64,000 bases of DNA from Whalleya microplaca (lineage: Eukaryota; Ascomycota; Sordariomycetes; Xylariales; Xylariaceae). The position numbers and the translations under genes were made by a program. The DNA lies in the NCBI GenBank assembly GCA_022497155.1, contig MU385757.1:351008-415007 (forward strand), given 5' to 3'. The notes under the pieces were generated by a model that was not told the DNA's origin, made no database searches, and saw only the letters and a list, made by a program, of their open reading frames with translations. Below, piece after piece: positions 1-12,000 of the stretch (its first letter is position 1; every line of letters starts with the position of its first letter).

Positions 1-1083
1 AATATCGATGGTATACACATGCAGCGGCTTCACGATCTTGCTCGTGCCATTCTGAAACGGCACCCCCCTATTCAGCTGCACCGAGGGCAGCCACAGCTTC
101 CCGCTCGTATCGATCCACATGGCATCGATCCACAGCAGCCTCGGATCCTGCACGAACACGCTAATGGTCCCGTTCGGCGCGATGCGGTAGATCGTCTGGC
201 GATCGACGTCGCTGCTCCAGATCGTCCCCTCCGCATCGACCGCCGTGCCCCCCGTATGCGGCGTCGGCGCGACCGGCTCGACGAACCCCCCCAGCGCCCC
301 CGCCAGCGACACGTTAGCGAACGCGGCGTCCAGGTGTCGCGTCGCGATCCGCGATAGCCCGCCCGGCGGCGGCTGGTAGTACAGCCACGCGCCGTCCGGC
401 GACACCTCCAGCTGGTCCGCGTGCACGTAGGCAAAACCCTGGCTCGGGTACGGCCCGTGCAGGTACGTGCCCTCGCCGGAGATGGGCACGGTGGCGGTGG
501 TGGAGGGGTCGTCCTCGAGCACGCGCCGCGCGGCGCCGGTCGCGAGGTCGAGGACGATGAGCGCGGGGGCTCCGGCGTCCGTCAGGTACGCCTTCCCCGT
601 CGCCGGGTTGAAGCGGATATCGTCGAGCAGGGAGGTCGAGCGCGTGGCGTTGCCCAGGTTGTACACCCGCTGGACTGCGTTGGTGGTTAGGTTCACCTGG
701 ACCACCTTGGGGCCCGAGGGGAGGACGGGCTGCCCGAAGCCCAGAGCGCCGACGTCGACGATCCAGAGCGCGCCGTCGGGGCCGATGCGCTGCGCGTTGA
801 TGTTCACGAAGTGCGTCGCTGGGTCCTTGGTCGCGGTGTAGCTGTTCCACTCTTCGTCTGGGAAGGCCGTGCCGGTTTGTGTTGAGTTATCCCACTCGAC
901 CACGCCGGGTCCTGTCGAGTTGTCGACGCGGCAGTAAACGAGGAAAGTACGGCCGTCGGGTGTCGTTGATACCCCGTTGCTGGGTGTTTCGAGTGTCAGG
1001 GCAAGTTGGACCCGGGGGTCTTCGGGTACTGGGATAATGCTCCCTGCTGCCAAGCTGGCATATATGAGAAACGGCGATCGCAT
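1..1083 (-). CDS. Major royal jelly protein / Yellow-family secreted protein (3' end outside window)
   Basis: The minus strand is open from an ATG at 1083 to the window edge, giving 361 residues without a stop or evident intron. The first ~17 residues are a hydrophobic signal-peptide-like stretch. The body has the beta-propeller pattern of the MRJP/Yellow family: NAQRIGPDGALWIVDVG (about 96-112), a DDIRFNP-type blade motif near 154, QLEVSPDGAWLYY near 224-236, and GGTAVDAEGTIWSSD near 278-292. Several N-x-S/T sites fit secretion. Fungal members are usually about 400 residues, so perhaps 30-50 C-terminal residues are missing to the left. The substrate is unknown; Yellow-type proteins in insects are secreted, and fungal members are mostly uncharacterised. 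The frame is GC-rich at third positions, unlike the repeats to the right, and shows no RIP damage. The family call is from motif recognition. Confidence 0.85.
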   Translation of the reverse strand, partial: MRSPFLIYASLAAGSIIPVPEDPRVQLALTLETPSNGVSTTPDGRTFLVYCRVDNSTGPGVVEWDNSTQTGTAFPDEEWNSYTATKDPATHFVNINAQRIGPDGALWIVDVGALGFGQPVLPSGPKVVQVNLTTNAVQRVYNLGNATRSTSLLDDIRFNPATGKAYLTDAGAPALIVLDLATGAARRVLEDDPSTTATVPISGEGTYLHGPYPSQGFAYVHADQLEVSPDGAWLYYQPPPGGLSRIATRHLDAAFANVSLAGALGGFVEPVAPTPHTGGTAVDAEGTIWSSDVDRQTIYRIAPNGTISVFVQDPRLLWIDAMWIDTSGKLWLPSVQLNRGVPFQNGTSKIVKPLHVYTIDI

Positions 1084-2028
1084 TTTTTCCTTGTTCTATC
1101 CCTACAGAAGTTGAAAAGGAGAGTAGCTAGGAGAGTAGCTAGGAGAGAGAGAGGACGTGTCGAACAACATCGGACTCACGGCATTCAAATACTTCCAGTA
1201 CATGAGTTATAAATGAGACATGAAATCTCATCCCATGCCTATTTGGAATGGATCATCCGCCCTATGATGACTACATATCGAATGACTAGCTCTTGTAAGT
1301 ATCGGAAGCTCAATGCGAGCTTCTTGTCGGGTAGGAATTCGGTTCTCTTACGAGAGCAATGAGTTGCGTGCTCTCAAGACAGTATGACGTCGGACATGTG
1401 TAAGCTTCACTAGCGCCAAGGGTCCCAGATAACTCTGCGTAATCTTGACAACTCCTTTTCGGTCTGATCTACTTCTGAACTCGGACCGTAAAGCTACAAT
1501 CTGCGAAGGGTAGTATATATCACAACAATTAAATTTTATATAGGGTACGACACGACGAACACGAGGGGCTTGATAGCAGTAGCCTGAACATAATATCCCT
1601 GGGCAATCCTTAAGCCAATAGTATGCCCTAGTTGTCAATATAGGACAAATTAATAAAGAGTATTGTGACTTGAAAAGTGCAAGGTGAAGCTCTAGGAAGG
1701 TAGCAAAGCCCCTTATAAAGTATACGGGTATAGGCGGTCGGTCATACGTAAGCCCGTACCACCCTCAGCCCTATAAGGCGTATCTTACCTAAACACTAGG
1801 ATATTAAAGCAGTTGTATATATGGATCAGATTTCTATTAATTTATAGATATAGTTCCACAGTTTCGTATTCGATAACTTTTGAAACATGTAATATACCCT
1901 GACTCCGAACCTATGCAGCTGATCCTTGTCTATGAATGCTTTAACCATGGCTTCCGTTCCACCATGCCGCCTTTTCCCGCTTCAGTTCCGCTCTCAGTAA
2001 TCCATCCGTACGTAACTAAGACTGAAGA
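1084..2028. other. Intergenic region with short promoter-proximal direct repeats
   Basis: No gene is supported here. Just upstream of the MRJP start, 1119-1146 holds a short direct repeat of GAGAGTAGCTAG followed by a GA run (in the + orientation), which may be promoter sequence for the minus-strand gene. The rest is moderately AT-rich and unstructured. An open stretch on the minus strand near 1348-1638 has no codon or protein features that suggest a gene. Confidence 0.5.
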
Positions 2029-2658
2029 CTACGCCTCCACGCAATAAACCTCTTGCGCGAAATCATGCGTCCACTCGGAACCCTCGGGTAACTCATTCAG
2101 CTGCGCACAAATCGGCACGAAAGTCACCTCCACGCACCCCTCTGGCGTGCTCTCGCCCTCGTATACGAACTCCACCAAGGGCTTAGTCGTAGTAACCACC
2201 TGCCGCGTACAGACGGCGTACGTGCCCTTGACCGGCCCGCTCAGCGCCGGCGCCGCCTCCGTGCCGACATTCAGCCCCGCCGATCCCGCCCCCACGTTGA
2301 TGCCGACGGTGTGCTCGGGCGTGTTCTGGGGCGACTGGACCTGGATCCCGAAGGGATACGGGAGTCCGAGGTCGTTGAGCACTGTGGTCGTTTCTGTTAC
2401 TGTGCCGTTCACGTAGAACGGCGTGTAGGTGTACTCTGGTGATTGAGGCCCTACGACGGCGGCGTTTTGTCCTGCGCCGACGCGGAACGGGGCTAGGTAC
2501 TGTCCCGCGATGGACGGGTCGAGGTCCTTGCTTGGGTCGGCTAGCGAAAGTTGCAGGTGGAAGGCTAGTGACTTGGAGGCACGGGGTTCGTGTGGGACGG
2601 GGGATGCGGTTGTGAGGCCTAAGGCCAGTAGGGTGAGGAATGTTGGTGTTGTGAGCAT
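2029..2658 (-). CDS. Small secreted protein with four cysteines, function unknown
   Basis: An intact 209-residue frame starts with a typical secretion signal (MLTTPTFLTLLALGLTTASP, cleavage expected near residues 18-20). The mature part is rich in G, T, P and V, with one N-glycosylation site (NGT at 84) and four cysteines at 150, 175, 184 and 206, enough for two disulfides. The layout (an FHLQLSLADPSKDL-type start, then a GAG-containing stretch, then a C-terminal cysteine region) resembles a group of fungal secreted proteins of unknown function; the DUF7907 type is a possibility I cannot confirm. It is likely extracellular or wall-associated. It is unaffected by RIP and has no introns. The coding call is strong; the function is unknown. 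Confidence 0.8.
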   Translation of the reverse strand: MLTTPTFLTLLALGLTTASPVPHEPRASKSLAFHLQLSLADPSKDLDPSIAGQYLAPFRVGAGQNAAVVGPQSPEYTYTPFYVNGTVTETTTVLNDLGLPYPFGIQVQSPQNTPEHTVGINVGAGSAGLNVGTEAAPALSGPVKGTYAVCTRQVVTTTKPLVEFVYEGESTPEGCVEVTFVPICAQLNELPEGSEWTHDFAQEVYCVEA

Positions 2659-3411
2659 TTTGTTGTGGGTTGTGAAGATGATATATTAGGTATTACGGGA
2701 ATATAGCTGATTATGATTATGTATATTATAGGGTTTGATGAATCTCCATGAAGAGTATAGATCTAGCAAAATTTAACTTGAAATGAATTGTTGGTGGCAA
2801 CTAGAAAATGTCCATTGATGGAAACGATTGACATATTATATATTCGTGAATCTGTATCACGAGACTCGTAATCCCGACTACATTATAACCAGATGAGGCG
2901 AACACATATGAGATCAGGCACTGCGGCAACCACGAAGGATCATGGTAAAGTCACGCTGTCAGAAGCATACCAGTGCACCAAACCGTATGCAATTATTCTA
3001 GTATGTAGGAGTCAACTGGCGGTGACTATTCGCGGATTTCGCACATTAATCGGCCATTGAACGCGTGATTCGCCTAGCATAGTAGGGAACGTTACTTGGG
3101 GGCTGAGTTCTGGAAAACGAGGATCTGCACATCTGTGCCACTGGGCAGCATGGTTAGCTGGGGCTGGAGACATTTCTCTTCACGAAGCTGGCTTAAAATA
3201 GATTACATCTAGAATAGCTGATAACGCCAAGGCGTCTTTATTCTTTATTCTTTATTAGGTACCTAACAGTGATTTTTTTGTTTTGTTTTAGTTGATGCTT
3301 TTGTCTATGAGATTGTTTGGGACAATGAGTATTGTTGGGCTTACAGGAAATGAAACTATAAGACATAGCTAAGTACTTTACATAAGACAAGATGCAGATA
3401 AATAACGGCAC
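2659..3411. other. Intergenic region
   Basis: This is the upstream region of the minus-strand secreted-protein gene and the 3' side of the next minus-strand gene. The only structure seen is a short CTTTATT direct repeat near 3240-3258. No gene is supported. Confidence 0.5.
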
Positions 3412-4044
3412 TCAATGCGGAGTGCTATTGAGCGTCTGCTCTGCGGAGGGGGGGTTACTATGATGTGACGGGGCGGAAGCCGAGTTGACAGGCTCATCCA
3501 GATTATCCAATATCCCACTACATTTCTCATCTAGGCCTTGGCTTATCCACCAATTGAGTCCTTCGAGAGTGTGATCAAACGGAGGGTCATCACCTAATGG
3601 ATTTTCTTCCGAACCCTGAGGCGCTAGAAGCCAATATGAGCCGTTCCAGTTATAGCGCCAACGAATTCCATACTCCTGGCTACATGCATTGGCGATGAAA
3701 TCCTCATAAGGCATCGAATTGATCTTGTTGCAAAGATCTTCACGAAAGAGACGTTGGGTCTCTATCCTGATTTCCATGTCAATCGCGCCGAGATCAGATG
3801 AGGCCGTTCTCCTGGTGCAGTCGTCACAGGAGGAGTAAAAGATTCTCTCGCATCGGAATGAGTTCAAATGAAAACGGGGACACTTGTACGCGTATTCTAA
3901 AGGACTTCGGCCTACATCCTCATCTTCTCGGGCTTCGATTGCGTCCTGACAGGGCGACAGGATCGTGGGAGCTTGCAGGACCCATGGGAAGGGATGCGAG
4001 AACTCCTCGACACAGCAAATCTCTAACTGAATAAACCGGCACAT
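3412..4044 (-). CDS. Cysteine-rich fungal protein of unknown function
   Basis: This is a 210-residue intact frame with no signal peptide or membrane segment. The N-terminal third carries a regular cysteine series (C2, C10, C11, C32, C55, C65, then C73 and C76 as CDDC), with further cysteines at 105, 121 and 175. The start MCRFIQLEIC and the C-x2-C knuckle recall small ascomycete proteins that begin MC-x and carry conserved Cys/His residues, possibly metal-binding. Such proteins usually have no assigned function. The middle (about 87-130) is charged and probably helical. The C-terminus (from about 185) is Ser/Pro/Asn-rich and disordered. The ATG at 4044 is the only start that keeps the early cysteines. 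The call rests on the long frame, the composition and the absence of RIP stops; expression is unproven. Confidence 0.55.
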   Translation of the reverse strand: MCRFIQLEICCVEEFSHPFPWVLQAPTILSPCQDAIEAREDEDVGRSPLEYAYKCPRFHLNSFRCERIFYSSCDDCTRRTASSDLGAIDMEIRIETQRLFREDLCNKINSMPYEDFIANACSQEYGIRWRYNWNGSYWLLAPQGSEENPLGDDPPFDHTLEGLNWWISQGLDEKCSGILDNLDEPVNSASAPSHHSNPPSAEQTLNSTPH

Positions 4045-6171
4045 TGATGCTTGTTCTGGATAGTAGGCAGTAACATGAACGGGAAAGAGGTACCTAGAAG
4101 TACCAGTGGCTGAATCTGCTGGTGAGAAGTGTGGTCTTCCACCCGTTGCAGTACCGCCATAGGATGAGATTCACGCAGCATATTACATACTTTATGGTTT
4201 TATACTATAATTAAGGTGATTCTGTGTTATATAACAGGAGAGCAGTCCTTAAGCAATCTGCTTGTCGAATCTTGATTCGTATATCCAAGCATGCAGCAAC
4301 CCGCATTTCTTTGTTCCCTTGATAATGTTTCAGTAAACAGCTTTACATTGTAGTGGAAATCGATACAACAAAGATCGAGTTCATAGTAGAATATGACGAG
4401 GCATAAATTATACAGCCATCCATATATTATTCTCTTGGGTAGTATTCTTGAAAATGCCAATTGTCATTCAACGTTTAATTGCTCGAAATGTGATGCTTCC
4501 CCTGCCCCCTTTGCACCTTAAATATAGTATTCTCTATGCGTCTTAGCTATTTTCTTTATCTTCGTCCTATATACGTCGTGATAGTCACTGTTATTGCAGC
4601 GACCATATTGTGTGAGCCATAAGCTGTAAGCAGTCTTCCGAGTAAAAAGGGGCGGCCCCTATTAGTTGGGTTGAGAGAATATTAATTGGAAGATTACATA
4701 TTGAACTGACCGACTTAAGTGGATACCTTCAAGAAGTCCTCCATGCGTGGGATATGAGCGACGCTCAACGTATACTAAATAGCAGTATCATTGTATTGAA
4801 CGACATGTCTTTTTATGAAGTCACGATTTTATCTCTGTACTTTCAGAAGGTTGGCTGGCGCAATTATCGACGGGAATACCGGTAGGTTGCATGTCTTGAG
4901 AAGCGTAAGAATACTTATAAAATAACTCTAATGCTAGGATATAAGTTGTAGGAGTACCATCTGAAAATACAGAAACATCTAGTGTAAAAGTTGACTAAAG
5001 CTTCTGATGTTTTCGGAATATTTCCAGAAACATACCTGAGACCTAATAGTATTGAATCATGCCCGAGGACTATAAGGCTCACGGCTGACACGGGTCTACA
5101 GATGGCGTGCTGCCCGCACACATATAAAAAGAGCTCTATCCACCTATAGGTACGTTCACCTTGCACTGATCAGGTACTCATTCTCCTCATTTGTCTGAAA
5201 TTGGCATAATTTTTAAATAAAATTAAAGATTTGAACCATTCATGTAGATTTCTACCTCACCTCTCTAACTGAAGATAAATATACTACCACTTTTATCCCC
5301 TCAACTAGAGCTATGTTGACGAAAGCGATCTATACGCGATTGTAGAAGGTGCTAATGGTAGAAACTCGAGATGCTGCCGCATAAGCATATGCTACATAAA
5401 ATCGTACTTAACCCCATAACTAGCAATTAAGTGTGGCAGAGCGACGAAAACCATAGCCTTAAGGGTTGGTTGAAAATGTAAATCCTTCGGTAAGCAAATA
5501 TATCCTGAGGCTTAGTTTTCGGTAGCTCCCTGATTCGCCTGGTTTATATGAATGCCAGGTGATTGGTCGGGGGCTCTCTAAGAGAAACAGTGAAATCTCC
5601 AAATAAAGCACGAAACACCTTCAGCGAGTCCAAACATAGAACTATGTAGAGGGGTAGCAACCGCAACCCTTAGGCCATCCCCATGTAATACATATGGTTC
5701 TACGTAAGTATGTAATAAATGTGAGTGATTATGGGGGCTTCATCTTAATATGCCAAAGTTTCAACTATTTCTAGCTCGACGCAATCAACGGAATGTATAT
5801 TTCCAAGAGAATTACCGTGGAAAATTAGTAAGTGATATGTACACTCACTGGCACCTATTGCCGAACGAAGTATATCGTTATACATAGTAGGAGATGGCTT
5901 AGCTCTAGGCCCTGTGACGCTCCCAAACCTGGACTCCATAAGATACCATATTGCGGTTTACTGCTATACATCGGCTTCAATAGAATCTATCAGGGTAGAA
6001 AACAAGCATGCTTCCATCTCCTTACTCTTCATTTGTGATGTTATCACATTGCATCCTTATGCTACACTTTCATTCTTAACACTGCTTATACATCAGCCTC
6101 GTATGTCAAATTCAAGCAAGGCCGAAGGGCGCAGCCGCCCAGAGACGACTTCTTGACAGCCAGAAGACGAC
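4045..6171. other. Intergenic region, no supported gene
   Basis: About 2.1 kb between the cysteine-rich gene and the membrane-protein gene. It is moderately AT-rich, with only short open stretches lacking protein-like composition. It must contain the promoter of the plus-strand gene starting at 6172, but no specific element could be identified. It shows no repeat-derived sequence and no clear RIP signature. Confidence 0.5.
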
Positions 6172-8120
6172 ATGAAAGCCACGATGATGGATAATGAGGA
6201 ATACACTACCTCAAACAATCGTGTGCGCCCGATACCTAATCCTGAAACCCATTCACTTATTGCCGAGGCGAGACCTATCGTTTCTTCAACATATAACCCG
6301 GGCACTGAGCAAAACACAAGTCCACCAGATTATTCAGCACAGAAAACTAGTATTGATGCTCCATCTGATGAGTCGAGTAGCGAGGGTTTTGGGTATCAAG
6401 ATAGGATCCTATCACTACAGCGGTTTCCCACTCAGGAAATCCCAGTCAATACCATATCGGCCAGACCAAATCATTGCCAACCGACAAATATTGATAACAG
6501 GCTGCCACTGAAGGACTCACTCGGTATTTCTGGATGTGTTACAATACTTGGGGGGTTCATCCTCATCACAGCCGCAGTAACCCTCCTCGCGCTGCTTTGG
6601 TTCGGCGGCGGCTCTTCACCTGAAGCCAGCCATGCTCTTTGGTTGTGGCGGCGTGTTGCGCTCAACGAATGGACACCTCAGGCAATCACATTAATCACCC
6701 TAGCCATTCGTACAATCGTCGCCGCCCAAGCAGCAGTTTGTACGTCGATGATGGCTGCGATGGTTCTAGAGAAACGCTTCGTTCCAAGAACCCGGGCAGC
6801 GCAGTTCTCGATCCTAAGAGGCACCAATGACGGGCCGCAAAACTTGATATATCTCATAATATCCTCAAAGAATGTCAGGGTTCTTTCGCATATAGAATCA
6901 CTGTTGACATTCCTATTGCTGATAGAAGTGGTGGCGCTCCAGTTCTCTTCCACTATCCTCCATTCAGATGTAGAGGCATCTATAGTTACGACCGATGTCA
7001 TATCTCTTCAACCACACTCTCTACTCAATATATCACAAGAAAGAATGCCTGCGGAAGCAAATTTATACTCAAAAGTACAGCCGGTATACGCAGCATTTGG
7101 CGAGCTAAGAACAGATACCGCGTCAATATCAGATATAAACGGCTTTAGTGACACTGGACTTGTACAGCAAGCTTACCTGCCGTTCCAAAAGTCCGAGGAT
7201 CGGATAGTTGTCCGCTCATACGAGGGTTACTCAACCACGCTGAACTCAAGGGTCGCCTGCATGAGACCAAACATCCAAGATCTCAGGTACAACGCTTATC
7301 GGCGGAGAGAATGGGAAGGTGATTATTGGGCCCAGTTCGATGGAATTCTGAACTATGTCTCAAGGCTTGAGGACTCAGGGAAGCAGTCATCCTGTGGGAT
7401 GAATGATTGCCCGTCCCTACCCTTTAATTGCGAAGCTCCAGGAGGTGCGGATGGTTACGGCTGGCAAACGTCCTTATGCCTTGTGAATGGAGTTGGTGGG
7501 TCTCTCTGGTCTGGCGATAGTGGCTCAGAAGGGGAATTGATCCATGAACCTTGGTCAATTAACTCTACGATATATCTGGTGCTTTCGACAAATATGAGGA
7601 TGGAGGATTGGAAGTCAATTGACCAAGATAGTGATTCACAGAACGATTTACTTTCTCTCCCAGCTGCAACTGATGAAGGCGAATGGAGGAGCCACCAAAC
7701 AATGCCCAGTCGCTTCCTTAACATCTCACTATGTTTCCACGAATACAACATAATGTATTCCTTGGTCAGCATGGTCGCGTTGGGAAACATAACAGAACCC
7801 GAAGCAGTTTACAGCTCTGAGACAGGAAAGATTGAGACTAACGACGTCCTCAGCTATCTCGGTATGGACCCTTCACGACCTGGCCACAGAGAAAGAGGAA
7901 TACTTCAACTTACCCAGACTCGAACGTCACAAGACCAACTTCATCCGCCACAGTCATCCGAAAATTCACAGTTAAGCCAGGATTTCACCACGACGAGACT
8001 CAGAAAAGACATCTATGAGGAACTGGTCACCGGTATCAAATCTAATGTAACTGTACCTATGTGTAACCACTGCGTTACCGCGGGTGAAAAACTGCATCCT
8101 GACATAGCTACAACGCTTGA
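6172..8120 (+). pseudogene. Large fungal multi-pass membrane protein, N-terminal part, disrupted by Copia-A
   Basis: The frame is intact for 648 codons, then runs into the LTR of Copia-A and stops inside it at 8136. Residues 1-115 are a polar cytosolic tail. Hydrophobic segments at about 119-146, 171-198 and 240-263 look like three membrane spans. From 264 onward there is a long, probably extracellular region with N-glycosylation sites and cysteines, ending near a CNHC motif at about residue 632. This layout (three N-terminal spans, large ectodomain, one C-terminal span) matches a common ascomycete family without assigned function. The missing C-terminal span is found at 34927-35391 in the same frame once the insertion and one CTTGA copy are removed. 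The uninterrupted gene would have about 802 codons. The present product would lack its last membrane span. Confidence 0.85.
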
Positions 8121-8313
8121 TGTTACGATAATATAGGTATTAAAGATCTTTTTTAAGCCTATGGATCTCGGAGTAATATTGTTCCGAAATCTATAGGCTT
8201 AAAAGAGATCTTTTATAACTAAAAGATCTTTCGGATCTTAGATTTTTATATAATTTTATTAAAGTAATTACGGCAGCATTTAAATGATTTTTATATATAC
8301 TATAACTGTAATA
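8121..8313 (+). repeat. Copia-A 5' LTR
   Basis: It starts TGTTACGATA and ends ACTGTAATA, and aligns over its whole length with 34734-34926. The differences are nearly all C/T or G/A. An internal hairpin is formed by AAGCCTATGGATCTCGGAG and the downstream CCGAAATCTATAGGCTT. The untranslated leader 8314-8708 follows, in which no gene is seen. Confidence 0.9.
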
Positions 8314-8713
8314 ATTATAAGCCCGGTTAACGCTTAAAGCCGGTACTTTTTAATAATTACTTATTAAAATTAAACTATTTTATTTTTTATACTTTTTTTT
8401 TATAACAGTTTTTCGAACTATAAACGAGCTTAATACTATATTTTTAATAACCGATTTAATCCTTATTACCACATTTTTTAAAGACAGTTATAGCTGGCTT
8501 AAATGGTATATCTAACTAAAAGCTAACTATAAAATTTATAGGGTATGGCATTTAGTTAATTTAAACGTTTCCGATTGTAACAAATTTTACGCTTTTCCTT
8601 TAATAATATTTATATTTAAAGAAATTAAAGCTATAAAGGTTATAAAGATTTTCCGACCTTATAACGAAAGCCTATAAAATAAGCAAGCTTTATTAAAATT
8701 AAGCTATCTATAG

Positions 8714-8951
8714 TGTTACAGCCGAATCAGGACTAGTCAGGATTAAGATTAGAATTAGGATCAGGTGGGGTACGCAAACGCTGCAATCACTTGGATAACT
8801 AAGCTACCCCACCTTACGTATATAGTGATTTTTAGCAGGCTTTATTAAGCTTACTTCCTCTTTTCTTTTTCTTCCCTATATTAATAATTTTACTAGTAAT
8901 ATAGCCAGATTTTAAGCCCTGTTTTTCGTAAAAAGCGTATACCCCGTAATA
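8714..8951 (+). repeat. Gypsy-1 5' LTR
   Basis: It starts TGTTACAGCC and ends CCCCGTAATA. It matches 15598-15835 end to end, with differences that are mostly C/T or G/A. A GTGGGGTA / TACCCCAC pair within it can form a stem. Confidence 0.9.
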
Positions 8952-9068
8952 TAATTATTAATATTACTTTATTACCTAAGAAAGCCTTATAATATTCCAA
9001 CTTAAAAAATACGCGTACGATTACGCGTAAAACTACAAACTTAAAACAAACAATAATATTAAGCGATA

Positions 9069-12000
9069 ATGTCGACCCGAACTAAAGATTGCGAAATACG
9101 TCTTACCGAACGCCAGGCTACTAAAAATATAGCTAAAAAAAAAGTTAAATTCGAACTAAATAACTTAAATCGATTTTAAGCAAAAGCTAATAAAGTCCTA
9201 AAAACGCCTTATTATCGACAATCTTCGATTATAACCGAACATTTTTAGCTACCCGAAAAAATTACCTTCTAGCGAAAAAAAAAAAAGAAAAAATAAAGGT
9301 AAGAAAAAACTCTTTATAAAAAAAGAGCCTATATATATAAATTACTAAAAACTAAACCCTAATAACGAAATTTTGCAAATTCGCTACTAAAAAACCTCCA
9401 GTAAAATAACTACAGATCTATAAAAAAAGCTTAATAAATATATAGCCTTATAAAATGCTCGCGCAGGTAAATTATATATACCTTTCGCCTTAATAACGGA
9501 CGACAGCAAATAGGCTTAGCTAAATTATAATAAGCCAATAGCAAAAGATAACTTTGCCAAATATACCGCAAAAAACCTAACCGCTATATTCCGCGAAATA
9601 AAGTTTAAAACTTTACTAATAGTTACCTTTAAAAAACAGGTAAAATAACTATACGCCATCGTATTAAGCCTAAATAATAATTTAGAAATTGCCGCCAATT
9701 AAATCCACCATTTTAATCGTATAAGTTAAGCAACTACGGAAGAATTACAAAAGGTCGAAACCGAATTATAAGGTATGTTAGCCATTTTAAAAAAGCGTAA
9801 TTAAAAAGTATATAACTTATAAGCCGCTTTAGCAAAATTACAGAAATCTTATATTAACGCCGTAACTCTTACCTTAAATATATCTAACCCCGCATTTCGT
9901 ACTTCCCACCTTCTCTAAAATCCTATTACCCTGCGCGATTAACGTAACTAAACACCAGATAGTATTATAAATTAATTTATAGTAATAAAAAAAGGTACTT
10001 GCTATAATATAAAAATTAAATTAACGCTTATCTTTTATAATAATATAAAATAAAATAAAGTATTTTTCGAAATTTAGTACCGATAAATTATTAATAAACT
10101 AAAAGTGAATACTAATTATTTCGAAAACAATAAAGCTTGTATAACGTATATAAAAAGCCGCTTAGATAAAAATGTATCGAAAGATCTATAACCCTTTTTA
10201 AAGGACTTATACCCAGATTATATTACTGACTTTAAATAACTAATATCCTACCTTTAGGAAAAATACCATAACTATAACAAGAAAAAAAAGGCTATTAACG
10301 AGTATTACGTTCTCAATATAACTAAAATACCCGATTATAAAGAATTTAAAAATAAATTTATATAATTAATAAAATAGATTTATAAGCCTAAAAGTAAATA
10401 AAAAGCAAAGTTTAAGCGTAAGCTTAATACTAATATATAAATTGCTATAACAATTGCCTATAACGATTTATTAATAAACTTTAACGCTTTCGTTTATTAC
10501 GGATTAAATATCGCTTTAACGTACTTACAAGCCTTATATAATAAAATAAAAGCAGCCTCTCCTACTACCGGAACCCCCCGAACCGATAATAACTATAATA
10601 GTCGTAATAAAGGACGAAACAAAAAAAGAGGAATTAAACGTAGCAATTAAAACTAAAGCCCGTAATTATTAATACTTTAGTAATATAACTTTACGCGGGA
10701 AAAAATAACCCGCTTAATTACAAAAAATCGTTACTTTAATTATAAGTAATAAGGTTATAATATACGCGATTACCCACTAAACGTTTCCCGCTCCGGTACT
10801 GCCAGTAAGTAAGTACGCATTAATATTATTTTAAAAAAGCATTTTCTTATTGCCGAATCTAACCGGAAGAAATTACTTATAAAAAAAAAGGAATTAAAAA
10901 ATTAACTTTAGAAAACCTTAAACCCCTCCTAAAAAATGGAATTTTTTATAATATATAGGAGTTAGCGGAGGTAATATTTTTTAATTTTTTTTTACGTTAT
11001 CTCGGAAAAAAGGCTTTATATATTACATATATCTTTAAGTTTAATAGATTATTTTTAACTATATATAATGCTTTATAAAATACCGGAACTAGCAGCTATA
11101 TCTTTATAAATATCCTATTTGCTAAAAAAATAATAAAATATTTATAACCGGAAGTTATTACTGACTTTATATCTAGGTTAGTAGGTGGATATAATAATAA
11201 AGCCACCCAGTTGGCAGATATAGCCATAATATTAAATCTTTAGATTTAAAGACATAAAGTAAAATACGTCTTTATATTGGTTATTAATATAAAACACGAA
11301 GTAATCTTAGGCCGAAAGTTTTTTAAAATTTATAAACTGTTAATTGATATAGCTAATTAAAGGCTATTATTTCTAAATAAATAAAAACCCGATATCTCCT
11401 CCTATATTAATATATATATAAATAAAGCTGGCTCTTTAATTCGTAACCCTAAATTCCAAAGAGATACAAATCACTATAAATAATTGTTATATAAGAAAGA
11501 CTAACGCCGAATAGCAAGAAGGAAAGGAAGGAAGGTCCGCTTGTTAAAAATACTTCCGAAAAAGCCCAATTATCTATTAAAAAAAGTGAAAATAAAGAAA
11601 GTCTCTAATAAATATTTTATTTCGTTATAACCTGGGGAAATACTTTTAGATATTTAAAAAAACGCTAAAGAAATATATATATTATAATATATTTCCGAAT
11701 TAGAAGCCGAAATTACGTTATTATAATTACGTAATAATTTTACCCCTAAAAATAATAAAACCTATACTAATATATATTCCTTTATACGTTATAAATATTA
11801 TATATTATAGCGACCTCCCGATGTAAGAAATAAAGGGATATTTTTAAACGCGCGACCTTAAGTTTCAGCTTTACAAACGTTAGCCTAATCCCGATTAAAA
11901 AATATAATAAAAATCGATATACCTAAATCTAATAAACGCTATTACGTACTGCCCGCTAAAAAATAATTACGAGACTAAAAAGGCTTTTATTACTTATACA

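Noticed and set aside
19..850. Several long open frames on both strands overlapping the MRJP gene
   Set aside because: They are arginine-rich shadows of a GC-rich gene; only the frame starting at 1083 on the minus strand has family motifs and a signal peptide.
2147..2416. Plus-strand open frame inside the secreted-protein gene
   Set aside because: It is antisense shadow of 2029-2658 without its own start context or protein features.
4227..5939. Small open frames at 4227-4460, 4915-5166 and 5745-5939
   Set aside because: Short, with composition as expected by chance in moderately AT-rich intergenic DNA; no motif or signal peptide supports them.
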